Origin: Clostridia bacterium
Lineage (GTDB): Bacteria > Bacillota > Clostridia > TANB77 > CAG-508
DNA length: 60,186 nucleotides
Direction of reading: 5' to 3'
NCBI GenBank assembly: GCA_022795075.1
Contig: JAAWGB010000006.1
Coordinates: forward strand, 1 to 60,186
Shown: positions 1 through 9,056 of the stretch, piece by piece
How the letters are laid out: the number at the start of each line of letters is the position of its first letter
Numbering within the stretch: position 1 is the stretch's first letter
Notes under the pieces: model-generated
The model's database searches: none
Told to the model about the DNA's origin: nothing
Seen by the model: the letters and a program-made list of their open reading frames with translations, nothing else
Translations under genes and position numbers: made by a program

Positions 1-156
1 AAATATTAAAAATACAGGTGAACGATACCCGAAAACAGGACCCTTTCACCTGTATTTTAAATATTTCTAAAGCTATTTCGGTCACATTCAAATCCTTACC
101 AATATTGTTATAGTTATCTTTTGTAAGTTTAAAGGATGCTAGTATTGAACGCTAAC
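1..156. repeat. Palindromic element copy A (left part cut off by window edge)
   Basis: This is the truncated first copy of a five-member repeat family (others at 4497, 15147, 20582 and 23463). It contains the family core TACCCGAAAACAGGACCC flanked by a hairpin stem (AATACAGGTGAA / TTCACCTGTATT), then the conserved TTTCGGTCACATTCAAA segment and part of the right outer arm. Its arm resembles that of copy C at 15147-15389, the only pair in the window with related arms. The left arm lies outside the window. Confidence 0.8.
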
Positions 157-262
157 TTTATTTGTTATAAAAGCTTATAAGATTAAATTTAATCTACATA
201 AAAAGGAACCAATAATCAGTTACAATAATATAATATACAAAAACACTGGAGGTAATAATAGT

Positions 263-412
263 ATGTTAAAATTATTTAGGAAAACATTAGCCATATGTCT
301 GATTGGTTTTGGATTAGGAATTTTATTAGTATTATTACTTCCTATAACAGGTTGGCTATTTATGATAGGTATCATTGTAATATGTGTAGGATTTATGTGG
401 CTTGCTTGTTAG
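263..412 (+). CDS. Small two-helix membrane protein upstream of spoVM
   Basis: This is a 49-residue ORF with a good ribosome binding site (GGAGG about 8 bases before the ATG). After a short basic start (MLKLFRK) the protein is almost entirely hydrophobic, giving two predicted membrane segments separated by a Pro-Ile-Thr-Gly turn. I do not recognise the family. It ends 21 bases before spoVM and probably shares its transcript, so a sporulation role is possible but is inferred only from position. Confidence 0.6.
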   Translation: MLKLFRKTLAICLIGFGLGILLVLLLPITGWLFMIGIIVICVGFMWLAC

Positions 413-433
413 AATATAAAGGAGGGAATACAT

Positions 434-508
434 ATGACAGTAGTCGTAAAAAAAGTACCAAAGTTTTTAAGAGGATTTGTAAAATTAATTTTTGGAATTA
501 AAGATTAA
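434..508 (+). CDS. spoVM: Stage V sporulation protein M (SpoVM), 24 aa
   Basis: SpoVM is a tiny amphipathic helix that marks the convex forespore membrane and anchors the SpoIVA coat basement layer. The 24-residue product has the family pattern: a beta-branched start, then KxPKFLxGxVxxxFG (here KVPKFLRGFVKLIFG), compared with 26 residues in Bacillus subtilis. A strong GGAGGG site precedes the ATG. Its position next to rpmB matches B. subtilis, where spoVM also neighbours rpmB, although here rpmB is on the opposite strand. The gene is short enough to be missed by most gene callers. Confidence 0.85.
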   Translation: MTVVVKKVPKFLRGFVKLIFGIKD

Positions 509-514
509 AAGATG

Positions 515-591
515 ATTTTGGGGACGAAAAACCAAAAAATTATGATTGCCTACAATTCAATCATGCGTTTTTGAGTTTTCGTCCCCAAAAT
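515..591 (+). terminator. Long hairpin after spoVM
   Basis: A 16-base stem (ATTTTGGGGACGAAAA at 515-530, TTTTCGTCCCCAAAAT at 576-591) encloses a second small stem (ATGATTG / CAATCAT). It lies between the convergent spoVM and rpmB genes and probably ends transcription from the left. The GGGGAC stem recalls the GTCCCC repeats at 36963 and 41576. Confidence 0.6.
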
Positions 592-613
592 TTTGATTCA
601 TATAAGAACAAAA

Positions 614-637
614 AAAGAGCGTCTTAAGCTCTCTTTA
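614..637 (-). terminator. Terminator of rpmB
   Basis: Read on the minus strand, the hairpin (AGAGAGC, loop, GCTCTTT) is followed by a run of T. The rpmB stop codon falls inside the loop. Confidence 0.7.
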
Positions 638-821
638 CTTTACCGTCTTTTAAACATTTTGCACATACATATATTCTTTTTATTTGTCCATTCATATCAA
701 CTTTAACTCTTCTCAAATTAGGTTTCCATGTACGAGGAGATCTTTTACTGATATGAGAACGAGTAATACTAAGTTTATTTCCATGACTTGCTGTCTTTTG
801 ACAAATTTCACATACTGCCAT
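624..821 (-). CDS. rpmB: 50S ribosomal protein L28
   Basis: This 65-residue protein of the large ribosomal subunit starts MAVCEICQK and continues with a basic core (KRSPRTWKPN, LRRVKV) typical of L28. It keeps two CxxC pairs, CEIC near the N-terminus and CAKC near the C-terminus, so this is the zinc-binding form. A GTG four codons upstream is in frame, but AGGAGG sits over that codon, so the ATG at 821 is the start. Confidence 0.95.
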   Translation of the reverse strand: MAVCEICQKTASHGNKLSITRSHISKRSPRTWKPNLRRVKVDMNGQIKRIYVCAKCLKDGKVKRA

Positions 822-925
822 TCTTAATTGCACCTCCTAAATCTTCTTAAATAAATTGACTAATATCAAGTTTAACACAAAAAAATAAAAAAAACAAGTA
901 TTTTTTAAAAAATATCAAAAATTCC

Positions 926-953
926 TTGCAAAATAGGAAAAATGTGGTATAAT
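926..953 (+). promoter_or_regulatory. Promoter for tig
   Basis: A -35 box TTGCAA (926-931) and a -10 box TATAAT (948-953) are separated by 16 bases, about 75 bases before the tig start. Confidence 0.65.
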
Positions 954-1030
954 AAAAAAGTTATTATAGATAGAAAAGATAAATAAACCATAATAACGAA
1001 GTTGACCAATACAAGAAAGGATTGAAAAGA

Positions 1031-2317
1031 ATGAACAGTAAAGTTGAAAAAACAGAAAAAGCCAATGAAGTAAAAGTAGAAATAACAGTAGAAGCAGGAA
1101 AATTTGATGAGGCAATTAAAAAAGTATATTTTAAAAGTGCAAAATACTTTAATATTCCAGGATTTAGAAAAGGAAAAGCACCGATGCAAATTGTAGAAAA
1201 ATATTACGGAAAAGAAATCTTTTATGAAGATGCTTTTAATGAAGTAGCACAAGAAGCCTTAGAAGAAGCAATTACCAAAAACGAATTAGAAGTAGTAAGT
1301 AGACCAGATATAGAAGTAACACAAATTGAAAAAGGAAAAGATTTAATTTTTGTAGCAATTATGCAAACCAAGCCAGAAGTTAAACTTGGAAAATATAAAG
1401 GTATAGAAATCAAAAAAATTGAGTATAATGTATCAGATGAAGACATCGAACATGAATTAGGACATATGCAAGAACATAATGCAAGAATGATTTCAATTGA
1501 AGATCGACCAGTAGAAAGTGGAGACATAGCAACTATCGACTTTGAAGGATTTGCCGATGGAAAAGCATTTGAAGGAGGAAAAGCAGAGGGGCATGAATTA
1601 GAAATAGGAAGTAATACTTTCATACCAGGATTTGAAGACCAAGTTATTGGTATGAAAATTGAAGAAGAAAAAGACATTCAAGTAACCTTTCCAGAAGAAT
1701 ATTTTTCAAAAGACTTAGCTGGAAAAGAAGCAACTTTTAAAGTAAAAGTTCATGCGATTAAGAAAAAAGAATTACCTAAATTAGATGACGAATTTGCAAA
1801 AGACGTTAGTGAATTTGACACATTAAAAGAATTAAAAGAAGATATCAAACAAAAACAACAAAAACAAAATGACGATAAAGCAAAATATGAAACACAAGAA
1901 GCCGTTATAAAAGCAGTTTGCGAAAATATAACAGTAGAAATTCCATCAGGAATGATAGAGATGGAAGTTGAAAATATGTTAAAAGACATTGAGCAAAAAT
2001 TATCTTATCAAGGATTAAAATTAGAACAATATCTTCAAATGATGGGAAAAAGTGAAGAAGATATGAAAAAAGAATATGAACCTCAAGCAATAGAAGCAAT
2101 TCAATCAAGATTAGCATTAGAGGCAATAATTAAAGCAGAAAAAATAGAAGCAACCGAAAAAGAAATCGATGAAAAACTAAAAGAAATGGCTAAGAACTAT
2201 GGAAAAGAAAATGATGAAGAATTCTTAAAAAATGAAAATGTAAGAAATTACCTAAAAGAAGGATTAGCATCAGAAAAAGCAATAGAATTCTTAGTAGAAA
2301 ATGCAAAAATAAAATAG
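1031..2317 (+). CDS. tig: Trigger factor, ribosome-associated chaperone and prolyl isomerase
   Basis: Trigger factor binds near the ribosomal exit tunnel and folds nascent chains. The 428-residue protein has the N-terminal ribosome-binding domain with the signature GFRKGKAP, a central FKBP-type isomerase domain (about residues 150-240, GDIATIDFEGF, IPGFEDQVIGM) and a helical, charged C-terminal domain. The ATG at 1031 is 10 bases after AGAAAGG. A TTG three codons upstream would fit the site less well. clpP and clpX follow on the same strand, the classic tig-clpP-clpX order. Confidence 0.95.
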   Translation: MNSKVEKTEKANEVKVEITVEAGKFDEAIKKVYFKSAKYFNIPGFRKGKAPMQIVEKYYGKEIFYEDAFNEVAQEALEEAITKNELEVVSRPDIEVTQIEKGKDLIFVAIMQTKPEVKLGKYKGIEIKKIEYNVSDEDIEHELGHMQEHNARMISIEDRPVESGDIATIDFEGFADGKAFEGGKAEGHELEIGSNTFIPGFEDQVIGMKIEEEKDIQVTFPEEYFSKDLAGKEATFKVKVHAIKKKELPKLDDEFAKDVSEFDTLKELKEDIKQKQQKQNDDKAKYETQEAVIKAVCENITVEIPSGMIEMEVENMLKDIEQKLSYQGLKLEQYLQMMGKSEEDMKKEYEPQAIEAIQSRLALEAIIKAEKIEATEKEIDEKLKEMAKNYGKENDEEFLKNENVRNYLKEGLASEKAIEFLVENAKIK

Positions 2318-2323
2318 AACATA

Positions 2324-2373
2324 AAAAAAGCTGAGGATAAAATTAAGAAGTTAAGTTTTAATCTCAGCTTTTT
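2324..2373 (+). terminator. Terminator after tig
   Basis: A stem AAAAAAGCTGAG / CTCAGCTTTTT with a 25-base loop ends in a T run, separating tig from clpP. Confidence 0.75.
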
Positions 2374-2448
2374 GGAATTTTAAAAAATTTTTATTTAAAA
2401 TATAAAAAAATTAAGAATAAATAGTAACGAAATCAAAGGAGGAAAATT

Positions 2449-3054
2449 ATGTTAGAAAGAAATAGTTTAGTACCTTATGTTGTAGAACAAACCAGTAAAG
2501 GAGAAAGATCTTATGATATTTTCTCAAGATTGTTAAAAGATAGAATTATATTTTTAGGAGAAGATGTCAATCCAACTACATCTAGTTTAATTATAGCACA
2601 ATTATTATTCTTAGAATCAGAAGATCCAGACAAAGATATTAATTTATACATCAATTCACCAGGTGGGTCTATTACAGATGGAATGGGAATAATTGATACC
2701 ATGAATTATATTAAATGTCCAGTATCAACCATATGTGTTGGTATGGCAGCAAGTATGGGAGCAGCATTATTATCTGCTGGTGAAAAAGGAAAAAGATTTG
2801 CTACACCAAATGCAGAAATTCTAATTCATCAACCATTAATTGGTGGTGGTGGAATTTCTGGGCAAGCAACAGAAGTAAAAATCCATGCCGATCACTTAGT
2901 TAAAACAAGAGAAAAATTAAATCAATTTTTAAGTGACAGAACAGGTCAAAGTATAGAAACAATTCAAAAAGATACAGAAAGAGATAACTACATGACAGCC
3001 GAAGAAGCCTTAAAATACGGTTTAATTGATGGTATTATGGATAAAAGAAAATAA
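2449..3054 (+). CDS. clpP: ATP-dependent Clp protease proteolytic subunit ClpP
   Basis: This is the serine peptidase that forms the double heptameric chamber fed by ClpX. The 201-residue length is typical. The catalytic triad is visible: Ser102 in MAASMGA, His127 in LIHQP and Asp175 in KDTERD. The oxyanion segment [10 protein letters not shown] is intact. The start has a strong AAAGGAGG site. clpX begins 47 bases downstream, so the two are probably co-transcribed. Confidence 0.97.
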   Translation: MLERNSLVPYVVEQTSKGERSYDIFSRLLKDRIIFLGEDVNPTTSSLIIAQLLFLESEDPDKDINLYINSPGGSITDGMGIIDTMNYIKCPVSTICVGMAASMGAALLSAGEKGKRFATPNAEILIHQPLIGGGGISGQATEVKIHADHLVKTREKLNQFLSDRTGQSIETIQKDTERDNYMTAEEALKYGLIDGIMDKRK

Positions 3055-3101
3055 GTTTGAAAAATTTAGGATAAGTAAAGTAAAAAGGGAGAAATAGAAA
3101 A

Positions 3102-4433
3102 ATGGCAAAAAATGATGTACCGAAAAGTGTAAGATGTTCTTTTTGCGGAAAAGCACAAGAAAGTGTCAAAAAAATAGTAGCAGGACCAGGTGTGTATATT
3201 TGTGATGAATGTGTAGAACTTTGTAATAGTATTATCGAAACGGAAATGTATGAAGATGAAAAAGCAGGATACACCTTAAATGAATTAAATGACATTCCAA
3301 GTCCAAAAGAAATTAAAAAAATATTAGATGATTATGTAATTGGGCAAGAAGAAGCAAAAAAAACACTATCAGTAGCAGTTTATAACCATTACAAAAGAGT
3401 AGCACATGAAGAAAATGCCACAAAAGATGAAGTAGAAATTCAAAAAAGTAATATATTATTATTAGGACCAACAGGATGTGGAAAAACGTTATTAGCTAGA
3501 ACATTGGCCAAAATTTTAAATGTTCCATTTGCTATAGCAGATGCAACAACTCTAACAGAGGCAGGATATGTAGGAGAAGATGTAGAAAACATCTTATTAA
3601 AACTAATTCAAGCAGCAGAAGGAGATGTTGAAAAAGCAGAAAAAGGAATTATTTATATAGATGAAATTGATAAAATAACAAGAAAATCAGAAAATCCATC
3701 TATCACAAGAGATGTAAGCGGAGAAGGTGTACAACAAGCTTTACTAAAAATTATTGAAGGAACGAATGCGTCTGTACCGCCACAAGGAGGTAGAAAACAT
3801 CCAAATCAAGAATTAATTCAAATTAATACAGAAAATATCTTAATCATTTGTGGAGGAGCTTTTGAGGGACTAGAAGATATTATTAAAAATCGAACAGGAG
3901 AAAAAGCAATTGGATTTGGAAGTCAAATAAAAAGTAAAAAAGAAGTTAAACAATTTGAAGTTTTCCAAGAATTATTACCACAAGATTTATTAAAATTTGG
4001 CTTAATTCCAGAATTTATTGGAAGATTACCAATTATTGCAACTTTAAAAGAATTGGATAAAGAGGCATTGGTAAAAATATTGGTAGAACCTAAAAATGCT
4101 TTGGTTAAACAATATGAAAAGCTATTCCAAATTGATGGCGTTGATTTAGTTTTTGAAAAAGAGGCAATTGAAGCAATTGTGGACAAAGCAATTGAAAGGA
4201 AAACAGGTGCAAGAGGACTTCGTTCTATTATTGAAGAAATTATGAGGGATATTATGTATGAAATACCTTCTAATCCTCATATTGAAAAATGCACCATAAC
4301 CAAAGATACAGTTTTAAATGGAAGTGAGCCAGAAATTGTTATCAATGAAGAAAAGAAGATTCGTAAACCATTGGTAAAAAAGAAAAGACAAGTGCCAAAT
4401 GGGAATGGTCAAAATAAAAAAGAAACTGCATAA
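3102..4433 (+). CDS. clpX: ATP-dependent Clp protease ATP-binding subunit ClpX
   Basis: ClpX is the AAA+ unfoldase that delivers substrates to ClpP. The 443-residue protein has an N-terminal C4 zinc-binding domain (Cys12, Cys15, Cys34, Cys37), Walker A GPTGCGKT, Walker [10 protein letters not shown], the pore loop GYVGED and the C-terminal arginine-containing GARGLRSI segment. The tail is lysine-rich. The stop codon lies inside its own terminator hairpin. Confidence 0.97.
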   Translation: MAKNDVPKSVRCSFCGKAQESVKKIVAGPGVYICDECVELCNSIIETEMYEDEKAGYTLNELNDIPSPKEIKKILDDYVIGQEEAKKTLSVAVYNHYKRVAHEENATKDEVEIQKSNILLLGPTGCGKTLLARTLAKILNVPFAIADATTLTEAGYVGEDVENILLKLIQAAEGDVEKAEKGIIYIDEIDKITRKSENPSITRDVSGEGVQQALLKIIEGTNASVPPQGGRKHPNQELIQINTENILIICGGAFEGLEDIIKNRTGEKAIGFGSQIKSKKEVKQFEVFQELLPQDLLKFGLIPEFIGRLPIIATLKELDKEALVKILVEPKNALVKQYEKLFQIDGVDLVFEKEAIEAIVDKAIERKTGARGLRSIIEEIMRDIMYEIPSNPHIEKCTITKDTVLNGSEPEIVINEEKKIRKPLVKKKRQVPNGNGQNKKETA

Positions 4434-4451
4434 TAAAATGCGGTTTTTTTG
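4423..4451 (+). terminator. Terminator of clpX overlapping the stop codon
   Basis: The stem AAACTGCAT / ATGCGGTTT is followed by T residues. The clpX stop codon sits in the small loop. Confidence 0.65.
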
Positions 4452-4496
4452 TTTCATTAAAAAACTAAGTGTTAAAGTGTGAAAATATACTAGTTT

Positions 4497-4698
4497 ACCT
4501 TGCCTAAAAAAGTCCATATAGCAAAAATGATAAAAGTTTTCGGCTTGCCCTTCATGACGCTAAAAAATGCTAAAAATAAAGCTATAACTTTACCCGAAGA
4601 CAGGACCCTTTATAGCTTTATTTTAACCATTTTTAAAGCTATTTCGGTCGCATTCAAACTTTTATCATTTTTGCTATATGGACTTTTTTAGGCAAGGT
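4497..4698. repeat. Palindromic element copy B, 43-bp perfect outer arms
   Basis: The element begins ACCTTGCCTAAAAAAG and ends with its exact complement. The outer arms match perfectly over 43 bp. Inside are the family constants: TTTACCCGAAGACAGGACCC within a second stem (AAAGCTATAA / TTATAGCTTT) and TTTCGGTCGCATTCAAA next to the right arm. It fills most of the 350-base gap between clpX and the amidase gene. The arm sequence is unrelated to those of copies D and E. Confidence 0.9.
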
Positions 4699-4784
4699 GA
4701 AGAGTCTATTTTTAGAGGATAACACTTGTTTAAATGTAACAATAAAAACAAGATAAGAATATTATTTTTTAGAGGAGGAGGAAA

Positions 4785-5279
4785 ATGAAATACAAAGAAT
4801 ATAATCGAACAGAAGTTGTCCAATATGCACAAAAATGGGCTCTTTCGAGAAATCCTAAATATTACAATTTTGATAATGTAGGAGGAGACTGCACCAGTTT
4901 TGTCTCTCAATGTATTTTAGCAGGAAGTAAAACAATGAATTATACAAAAGATATAGGATGGTATTATATTAATGGAAACAATAAATCACCATCTTGGAGC
5001 GGTGTAGAATATTTATATCAATTTTTAGTAACCAATAAAGGTATTGGACCACAAGCAATAGAAACGACACAAAACAAAATAGAAGTAGGAGATATTGCAC
5101 AAGTATCCTTTGATGGAGAGAGGTTTTCCCATACATTAATGATAGTAAAAATAGAAAATAAATTTATCATGAAAGGAATACAAATTGCCTCCCATACATT
5201 TGATAGCTTAAATAAACCAATTTCAGAATATGATTTTGAAAAAATTAGGTGGATACATATACAAAGAGTAGGAATTTAA
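4785..5279 (+). CDS. Putative amidase-domain protein (Amidase_6 type)
   Basis: This 164-residue protein resembles clostridial putative amidase domains found in spore or cell-wall proteins. The N-terminus carries the family pattern YNR..VV.YA..WALSRNPKYYNF followed by GGDCTSFVSQC, which supplies the likely catalytic Cys, and a later FSHTLMIV segment supplies the His. There is no signal peptide or membrane segment, so it may act in the cytoplasm or mother cell. It ends in a terminator, so it is probably a single-gene unit. Confidence 0.75.
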   Translation: MKYKEYNRTEVVQYAQKWALSRNPKYYNFDNVGGDCTSFVSQCILAGSKTMNYTKDIGWYYINGNNKSPSWSGVEYLYQFLVTNKGIGPQAIETTQNKIEVGDIAQVSFDGERFSHTLMIVKIENKFIMKGIQIASHTFDSLNKPISEYDFEKIRWIHIQRVGI

Positions 5280-5307
5280 GAGAAAATTAAGTTTTTCTCT
5301 ATTTTTT
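5279..5307 (+). terminator. Terminator after the amidase-like gene
   Basis: A stem AGAGAAAA / TTTTTCTCT is followed by a T-rich stretch. Confidence 0.65.
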
Positions 5308-5360
5308 ATTCATAAAAAATGTGATATACTGTAAAAGAAGATAGAAAGGGATGAAAAGCA

Positions 5361-6062
5361 ATGTATCACATATTAGTAGTAGATGATGATAAAGAAATTG
5401 TAGGAGCCATAGAAATTTATCTAAAAAAAGAAGGTTATAACATATTAAAAGCCTATAATGGAAACCAAGCCTTAAAAATTATACAGGAAAATGAAATTCA
5501 TCTTGTTATATTAGATATTATGATGCCAGAAAAAGATGGAATAGAAACATTAGAAGAAATCAGAAAAAATAAAAGTATACCAGTCATTTTATTATCAGCC
5601 AAATCAGAAGACTATGACAAAATAGGTGGCTTAAATTCGGGAGCAGATGACTATATTACCAAACCATTTAATCCATTAGAATTAATCGCAAGGGTCAATT
5701 CCAATTTACGAAGATATGTAAGTTTAGGATCCTTAGATAACAAAACACATAGTAAAGTTTATCAAACAGGACAATTAATAATAGATGACGAAACTAAAAA
5801 AGTAACAGTAGATGGAAAAGAAGTAAAACTAACAGCAACAGAATTCAACATCTTAAAATTCCTATTAGAAAACAAAGGAAAAGTCTATTCCATTCCTGAA
5901 ATTTATGAAAATGTTTGGAAAGAAGAAGGATTTGGAGCAGAAAACATTATAGCTGTGCATATTAGGCATATTCGAGAAAAAATAGAAATTAATCCCAAAG
6001 ACCCTAAATATTTAAAAGTAATATGGGGAGTTGGCTATAAAATAGAAGATGAATTACAATAA
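5361..6062 (+). CDS. OmpR/VanR-type response regulator
   Basis: This is the cytoplasmic output half of a two-component system. The 233-residue protein has a receiver domain (acidic Asp8-Asp9-Asp10, phosphoacceptor Asp52 in VILDIMMP, Ser79, Lys101 in TKPF) and a C-terminal winged-helix domain (about residues 135-230, LTATEFNILKFLLENKG, ending GVGYKIED). The sensor kinase follows 60 bases later. Nothing nearby identifies the stimulus. Confidence 0.92.
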   Translation: MYHILVVDDDKEIVGAIEIYLKKEGYNILKAYNGNQALKIIQENEIHLVILDIMMPEKDGIETLEEIRKNKSIPVILLSAKSEDYDKIGGLNSGADDYITKPFNPLELIARVNSNLRRYVSLGSLDNKTHSKVYQTGQLIIDDETKKVTVDGKEVKLTATEFNILKFLLENKGKVYSIPEIYENVWKEEGFGAENIIAVHIRHIREKIEINPKDPKYLKVIWGVGYKIEDELQ

Positions 6063-6122
6063 TTTTTTTAGCAAAGGTGATAATTTTGGGAACGAAGAAA
6101 AAAATCATAAAAGGAGAATGGA

Positions 6123-8165
6123 ATGGAAAGAGTAAGAAAATCAAGTATTTTAAAAATGATCTGTTACATGATGATACCAATTTTAGTCGCCATATTAGGA
6201 CTTGGAATATTTCACATAGAATTTTTAAATGAATTTGGAAATAAAAAAGAAGAAGTTGAATATACACAAACTGAAAATTTTTCTAGTAATTATTTATATT
6301 TCTTGATTAATAAGATAAGTAATTGTGAAGAAAATATAAGAGAAAAAAAGTTTTCAAAATTGGAAGATGAAGAAGGAAATTTATATTGTTATTTTGATGA
6401 AGGATATCAATATGACAATAATCAAGTAGGAAATTATATTAATTATATCATTGTAGAAAAAGATACGAAAAAGATATTTACGAATATAAAAAGTAACAAT
6501 TATCAAGAAGTAATGCAAAATATGAATCGTCAAAAAATTTATTGGAACTTAGTAGATGGTAAAATAGAAACAAATTTAACTTATATCAATCAAGATAATA
6601 TAAAATATAATTATAATTTTAATCATATTAGCTATAAAAAAGCAATTGATGATGAGTTAGAAGAAGAAAAAACACAGTGGAAAGATTATGATATATATAG
6701 TTTTTATAATGAAGATGAAGAAGGTATAGTAAGCAATTTTTTATTTCACAAAGAAATATATAACTTTATGTTACAAAATAAAACATTACCTATTTATACG
6801 ACTATCGGAAGTTCGATAGTACTACTGATAATAGCAATTTTTTTATTTTGGTCAATTGGCTATAAAAAAGGGATAGAAGGAATTAGTTTAAATACTTGGG
6901 ATAAAATACCATACGAAATAGTTAGTATCATTTGTTTGAATGTGGTATTTCTAGCAATAGGATTTATTTTGAATAGTGGATATTCTATACTATTTTATTA
7001 TACTATGATTTTTTTCTATGTAATTGCCTATATAATTGCTTATATAGCATGTGCAATTTGGGGAATTACTACCATAAAAAGAATAAAAGCCAAAACATTT
7101 TGGAAAAGTTTTGTTACCTATAAAATAATTCGTTGGTTTTATCATAAGATAAAAAAATATATAGAAGAAGTTCGTAAAAAGATGCCAATTAGTAGAAAAA
7201 TATTTTGGTGTTATTGGGGATTTATTATAATAAGTCTTGTGATAGTTGGTTTTTCAGGAATGTTTGGATGGGTGATTTCCAATCTTGCTTTATTAGCATT
7301 TTGGATGGTTGGGTTTTACAAGATACAAAAATATGTAAGACAACAAGAGGAAATCAAACAAGCTTTAGAGAAAATCTATCAAGGAAATAATAATGTATAT
7401 TTAGACACTAGCGAATTAGAAGATGTATTAAAGGAAATGGCAGTTTATATAAATGATATAGCAGGAGGGTTTTCCAATGCCATTGAAGAAAGTCTAAAAT
7501 CAGAAAGGCTAAAAACGGAATTAATTACAAATGTGTCACATGATATTAAAACACCTTTAACTTCTATTATTAATTATGTGGATTTATTAAAAAAAGAGGA
7601 TTTGCAAGATGAAAAGATAAAAGAATATGTGGAAATTTTGGATAGGAAATCACAAAGATTAAAAAAATTGACCGAAGATTTGGTGGAGGCTTCAAAGGTT
7701 TCTTCTGGAAATGTTAAATTAAACATAGAATTAATTAATTTGAAGGAATTGTTCAATCAAAGTATTGGTGAGTTTAAGGATCGTTTTGAAGAAAAGAATC
7801 TACAAATTGAAACTAATATGCTAAATGAAGAAATTAAAATCAAGGCTGATAATCGATATTTGTATCGTGTAATTGAAAACATTTTTAGTAATGTAACAAA
7901 ATATGCTTTGGATAATTCGAGGGTGTATATTGATATGACAAAGGAAGGAAACAAGATAAGGATTAGTATTAAAAATATTTCTAAGGATAAGCTAAATATT
8001 AAAAGCGAAGAACTTATGCAAAGATTTGTTAGAGGAGATAAGTCAAGGTACACAGAAGGAAGTGGATTGGGGTTGTCTATAGCCAAGAGCTTGACAGAAC
8101 TTCAAGGTGGTAAGTTTGATATTTATATTGATGGTGATTTGTTCAAAGTTGTTATGGAATGGTAA
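6123..8165 (+). CDS. Membrane sensor histidine kinase, partner of the upstream regulator
   Basis: This 680-residue kinase has an N-terminal helix, an extracytoplasmic region of about 190 residues, a set of membrane segments (about residues 225-405) and a cytoplasmic kinase core. The phosphoacceptor is His473 in NVSHDIKTPLTSI. The N box (around VIENIFSNVTKYAL) and G boxes (GSGLGLSIAKSL) are clear. The C-terminal kinase architecture resembles VanS-like enzymes, but the many extra membrane segments are not typical of VanS. The sensed signal is unknown. Confidence 0.9.
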   Translation: MERVRKSSILKMICYMMIPILVAILGLGIFHIEFLNEFGNKKEEVEYTQTENFSSNYLYFLINKISNCEENIREKKFSKLEDEEGNLYCYFDEGYQYDNNQVGNYINYIIVEKDTKKIFTNIKSNNYQEVMQNMNRQKIYWNLVDGKIETNLTYINQDNIKYNYNFNHISYKKAIDDELEEEKTQWKDYDIYSFYNEDEEGIVSNFLFHKEIYNFMLQNKTLPIYTTIGSSIVLLIIAIFLFWSIGYKKGIEGISLNTWDKIPYEIVSIICLNVVFLAIGFILNSGYSILFYYTMIFFYVIAYIIAYIACAIWGITTIKRIKAKTFWKSFVTYKIIRWFYHKIKKYIEEVRKKMPISRKIFWCYWGFIIISLVIVGFSGMFGWVISNLALLAFWMVGFYKIQKYVRQQEEIKQALEKIYQGNNNVYLDTSELEDVLKEMAVYINDIAGGFSNAIEESLKSERLKTELITNVSHDIKTPLTSIINYVDLLKKEDLQDEKIKEYVEILDRKSQRLKKLTEDLVEASKVSSGNVKLNIELINLKELFNQSIGEFKDRFEEKNLQIETNMLNEEIKIKADNRYLYRVIENIFSNVTKYALDNSRVYIDMTKEGNKIRISIKNISKDKLNIKSEELMQRFVRGDKSRYTEGSGLGLSIAKSLTELQGGKFDIYIDGDLFKVVMEW

Positions 8166-8232
8166 GAAAATTTAGTATCATTATAAATAAATGGCAAAAA
8201 AATTGTTTAGAATTTTTTTCTGTGAATGTATT

Positions 8233-8270
8233 TCTATTATAAGAAGTTCGGAGAACTTTCCTATAATAGA
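8233..8270. other. Inverted repeat after the histidine kinase gene
   Basis: TCTATTATA (8233-8241) pairs with TATAATAGA (8262-8270), and AGTTC pairs with GAACT inside. There is no T run, so it is not a standard terminator. The GAACTTTCCTATAAT half recurs in inverted form near 30930-30955. Confidence 0.4.
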
Positions 8271-8361
8271 GTAAAAGACTTTTCAAGTCTTGAAAGTAAA
8301 AAGTAAAATATGATAGAATAAAAATGAAGAGAAAAACAAAAGCTAAAACAGGAGGAGAAAA

Positions 8362-9039
8362 ATGAAAAAAATAATTGCCATTATAATAATTTTAGCCATT
8401 ATTTTAGGAGGAATGTATGTTTATAAAAATAACGTAATCAATCGTAATAACATTACTATACAAGAAATAGAAAAAATAGAAAGCTATATGGAACAAATTT
8501 ATATGTGGAAAGAAATAACAAAAGATGCTCTGCCATGTTTTGAGGAAATTAACCAAGCAGATGAAACCTGGATATGGGAAGTTGTTAAAAAGAATTTAGA
8601 AGAATATGAAATACCAATTTCACAGATACAAGAAAAAGCAAAAGAGATATTTGGAGGGAAATTTAGTAAAGAATTTCCCAAAGAAGGAACGAAATATATA
8701 ACATTTAATGAAGAAAATAATTTATATTATGCAACAGGAATTGAATTAGACCAACAAGCAGATTCGTTCTTGCTAGACAAAATTGAAAAAACAAAACAAG
8801 GTTATGAAGTAGAAATAATAGAATATTTAGAAGACTATTCAAGCTTGGTAGGAGAAGAGCAAAAAAATTATGCAACAATCAGAAATTTAGAACAAGAGGA
8901 AATAGGAAAAATAAATCCTACTAATACAGAGGAAGAAACAGAATTTATCAAACAAAATAAAAACAGATTTAGCAAAAAGAAAATCATATTAAGATTGGAA
9001 AATGAAAAATTATATGTTGAAAAGGTTTATCAAGAATAA
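8362..9039 (+). CDS. Membrane-anchored protein of unknown function
   Basis: This 225-residue protein has one N-terminal hydrophobic segment (about residues 3-22, MKKIIAIIIIL onward) without a lipobox, followed by a charged, glutamate- and lysine-rich extracytoplasmic part. I do not recognise a domain. A strong AGGAGGAG site precedes the ATG. The radical SAM gene starts 18 bases downstream, so the two are probably co-transcribed. Confidence 0.7.
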   Translation: MKKIIAIIIILAIILGGMYVYKNNVINRNNITIQEIEKIESYMEQIYMWKEITKDALPCFEEINQADETWIWEVVKKNLEEYEIPISQIQEKAKEIFGGKFSKEFPKEGTKYITFNEENNLYYATGIELDQQADSFLLDKIEKTKQGYEVEIIEYLEDYSSLVGEEQKNYATIRNLEQEEIGKINPTNTEEETEFIKQNKNRFSKKKIILRLENEKLYVEKVYQE

Positions 9040-9056
9040 CAAAGGAGCAAAAAGTC

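Noticed and set aside
905..1252. Long minus-strand hydrophobic ORFs over tig and many other genes
   Set aside because: They are shadows of AT-rich coding sequence, rich in Phe and Leu, without ribosome binding sites or recognisable domains.
4497..4698. Palindromic elements as CRISPR arrays or plain terminators
   Set aside because: There are no regularly spaced direct repeats. They are too long and nested for terminators, and have a shared core instead of a T run.
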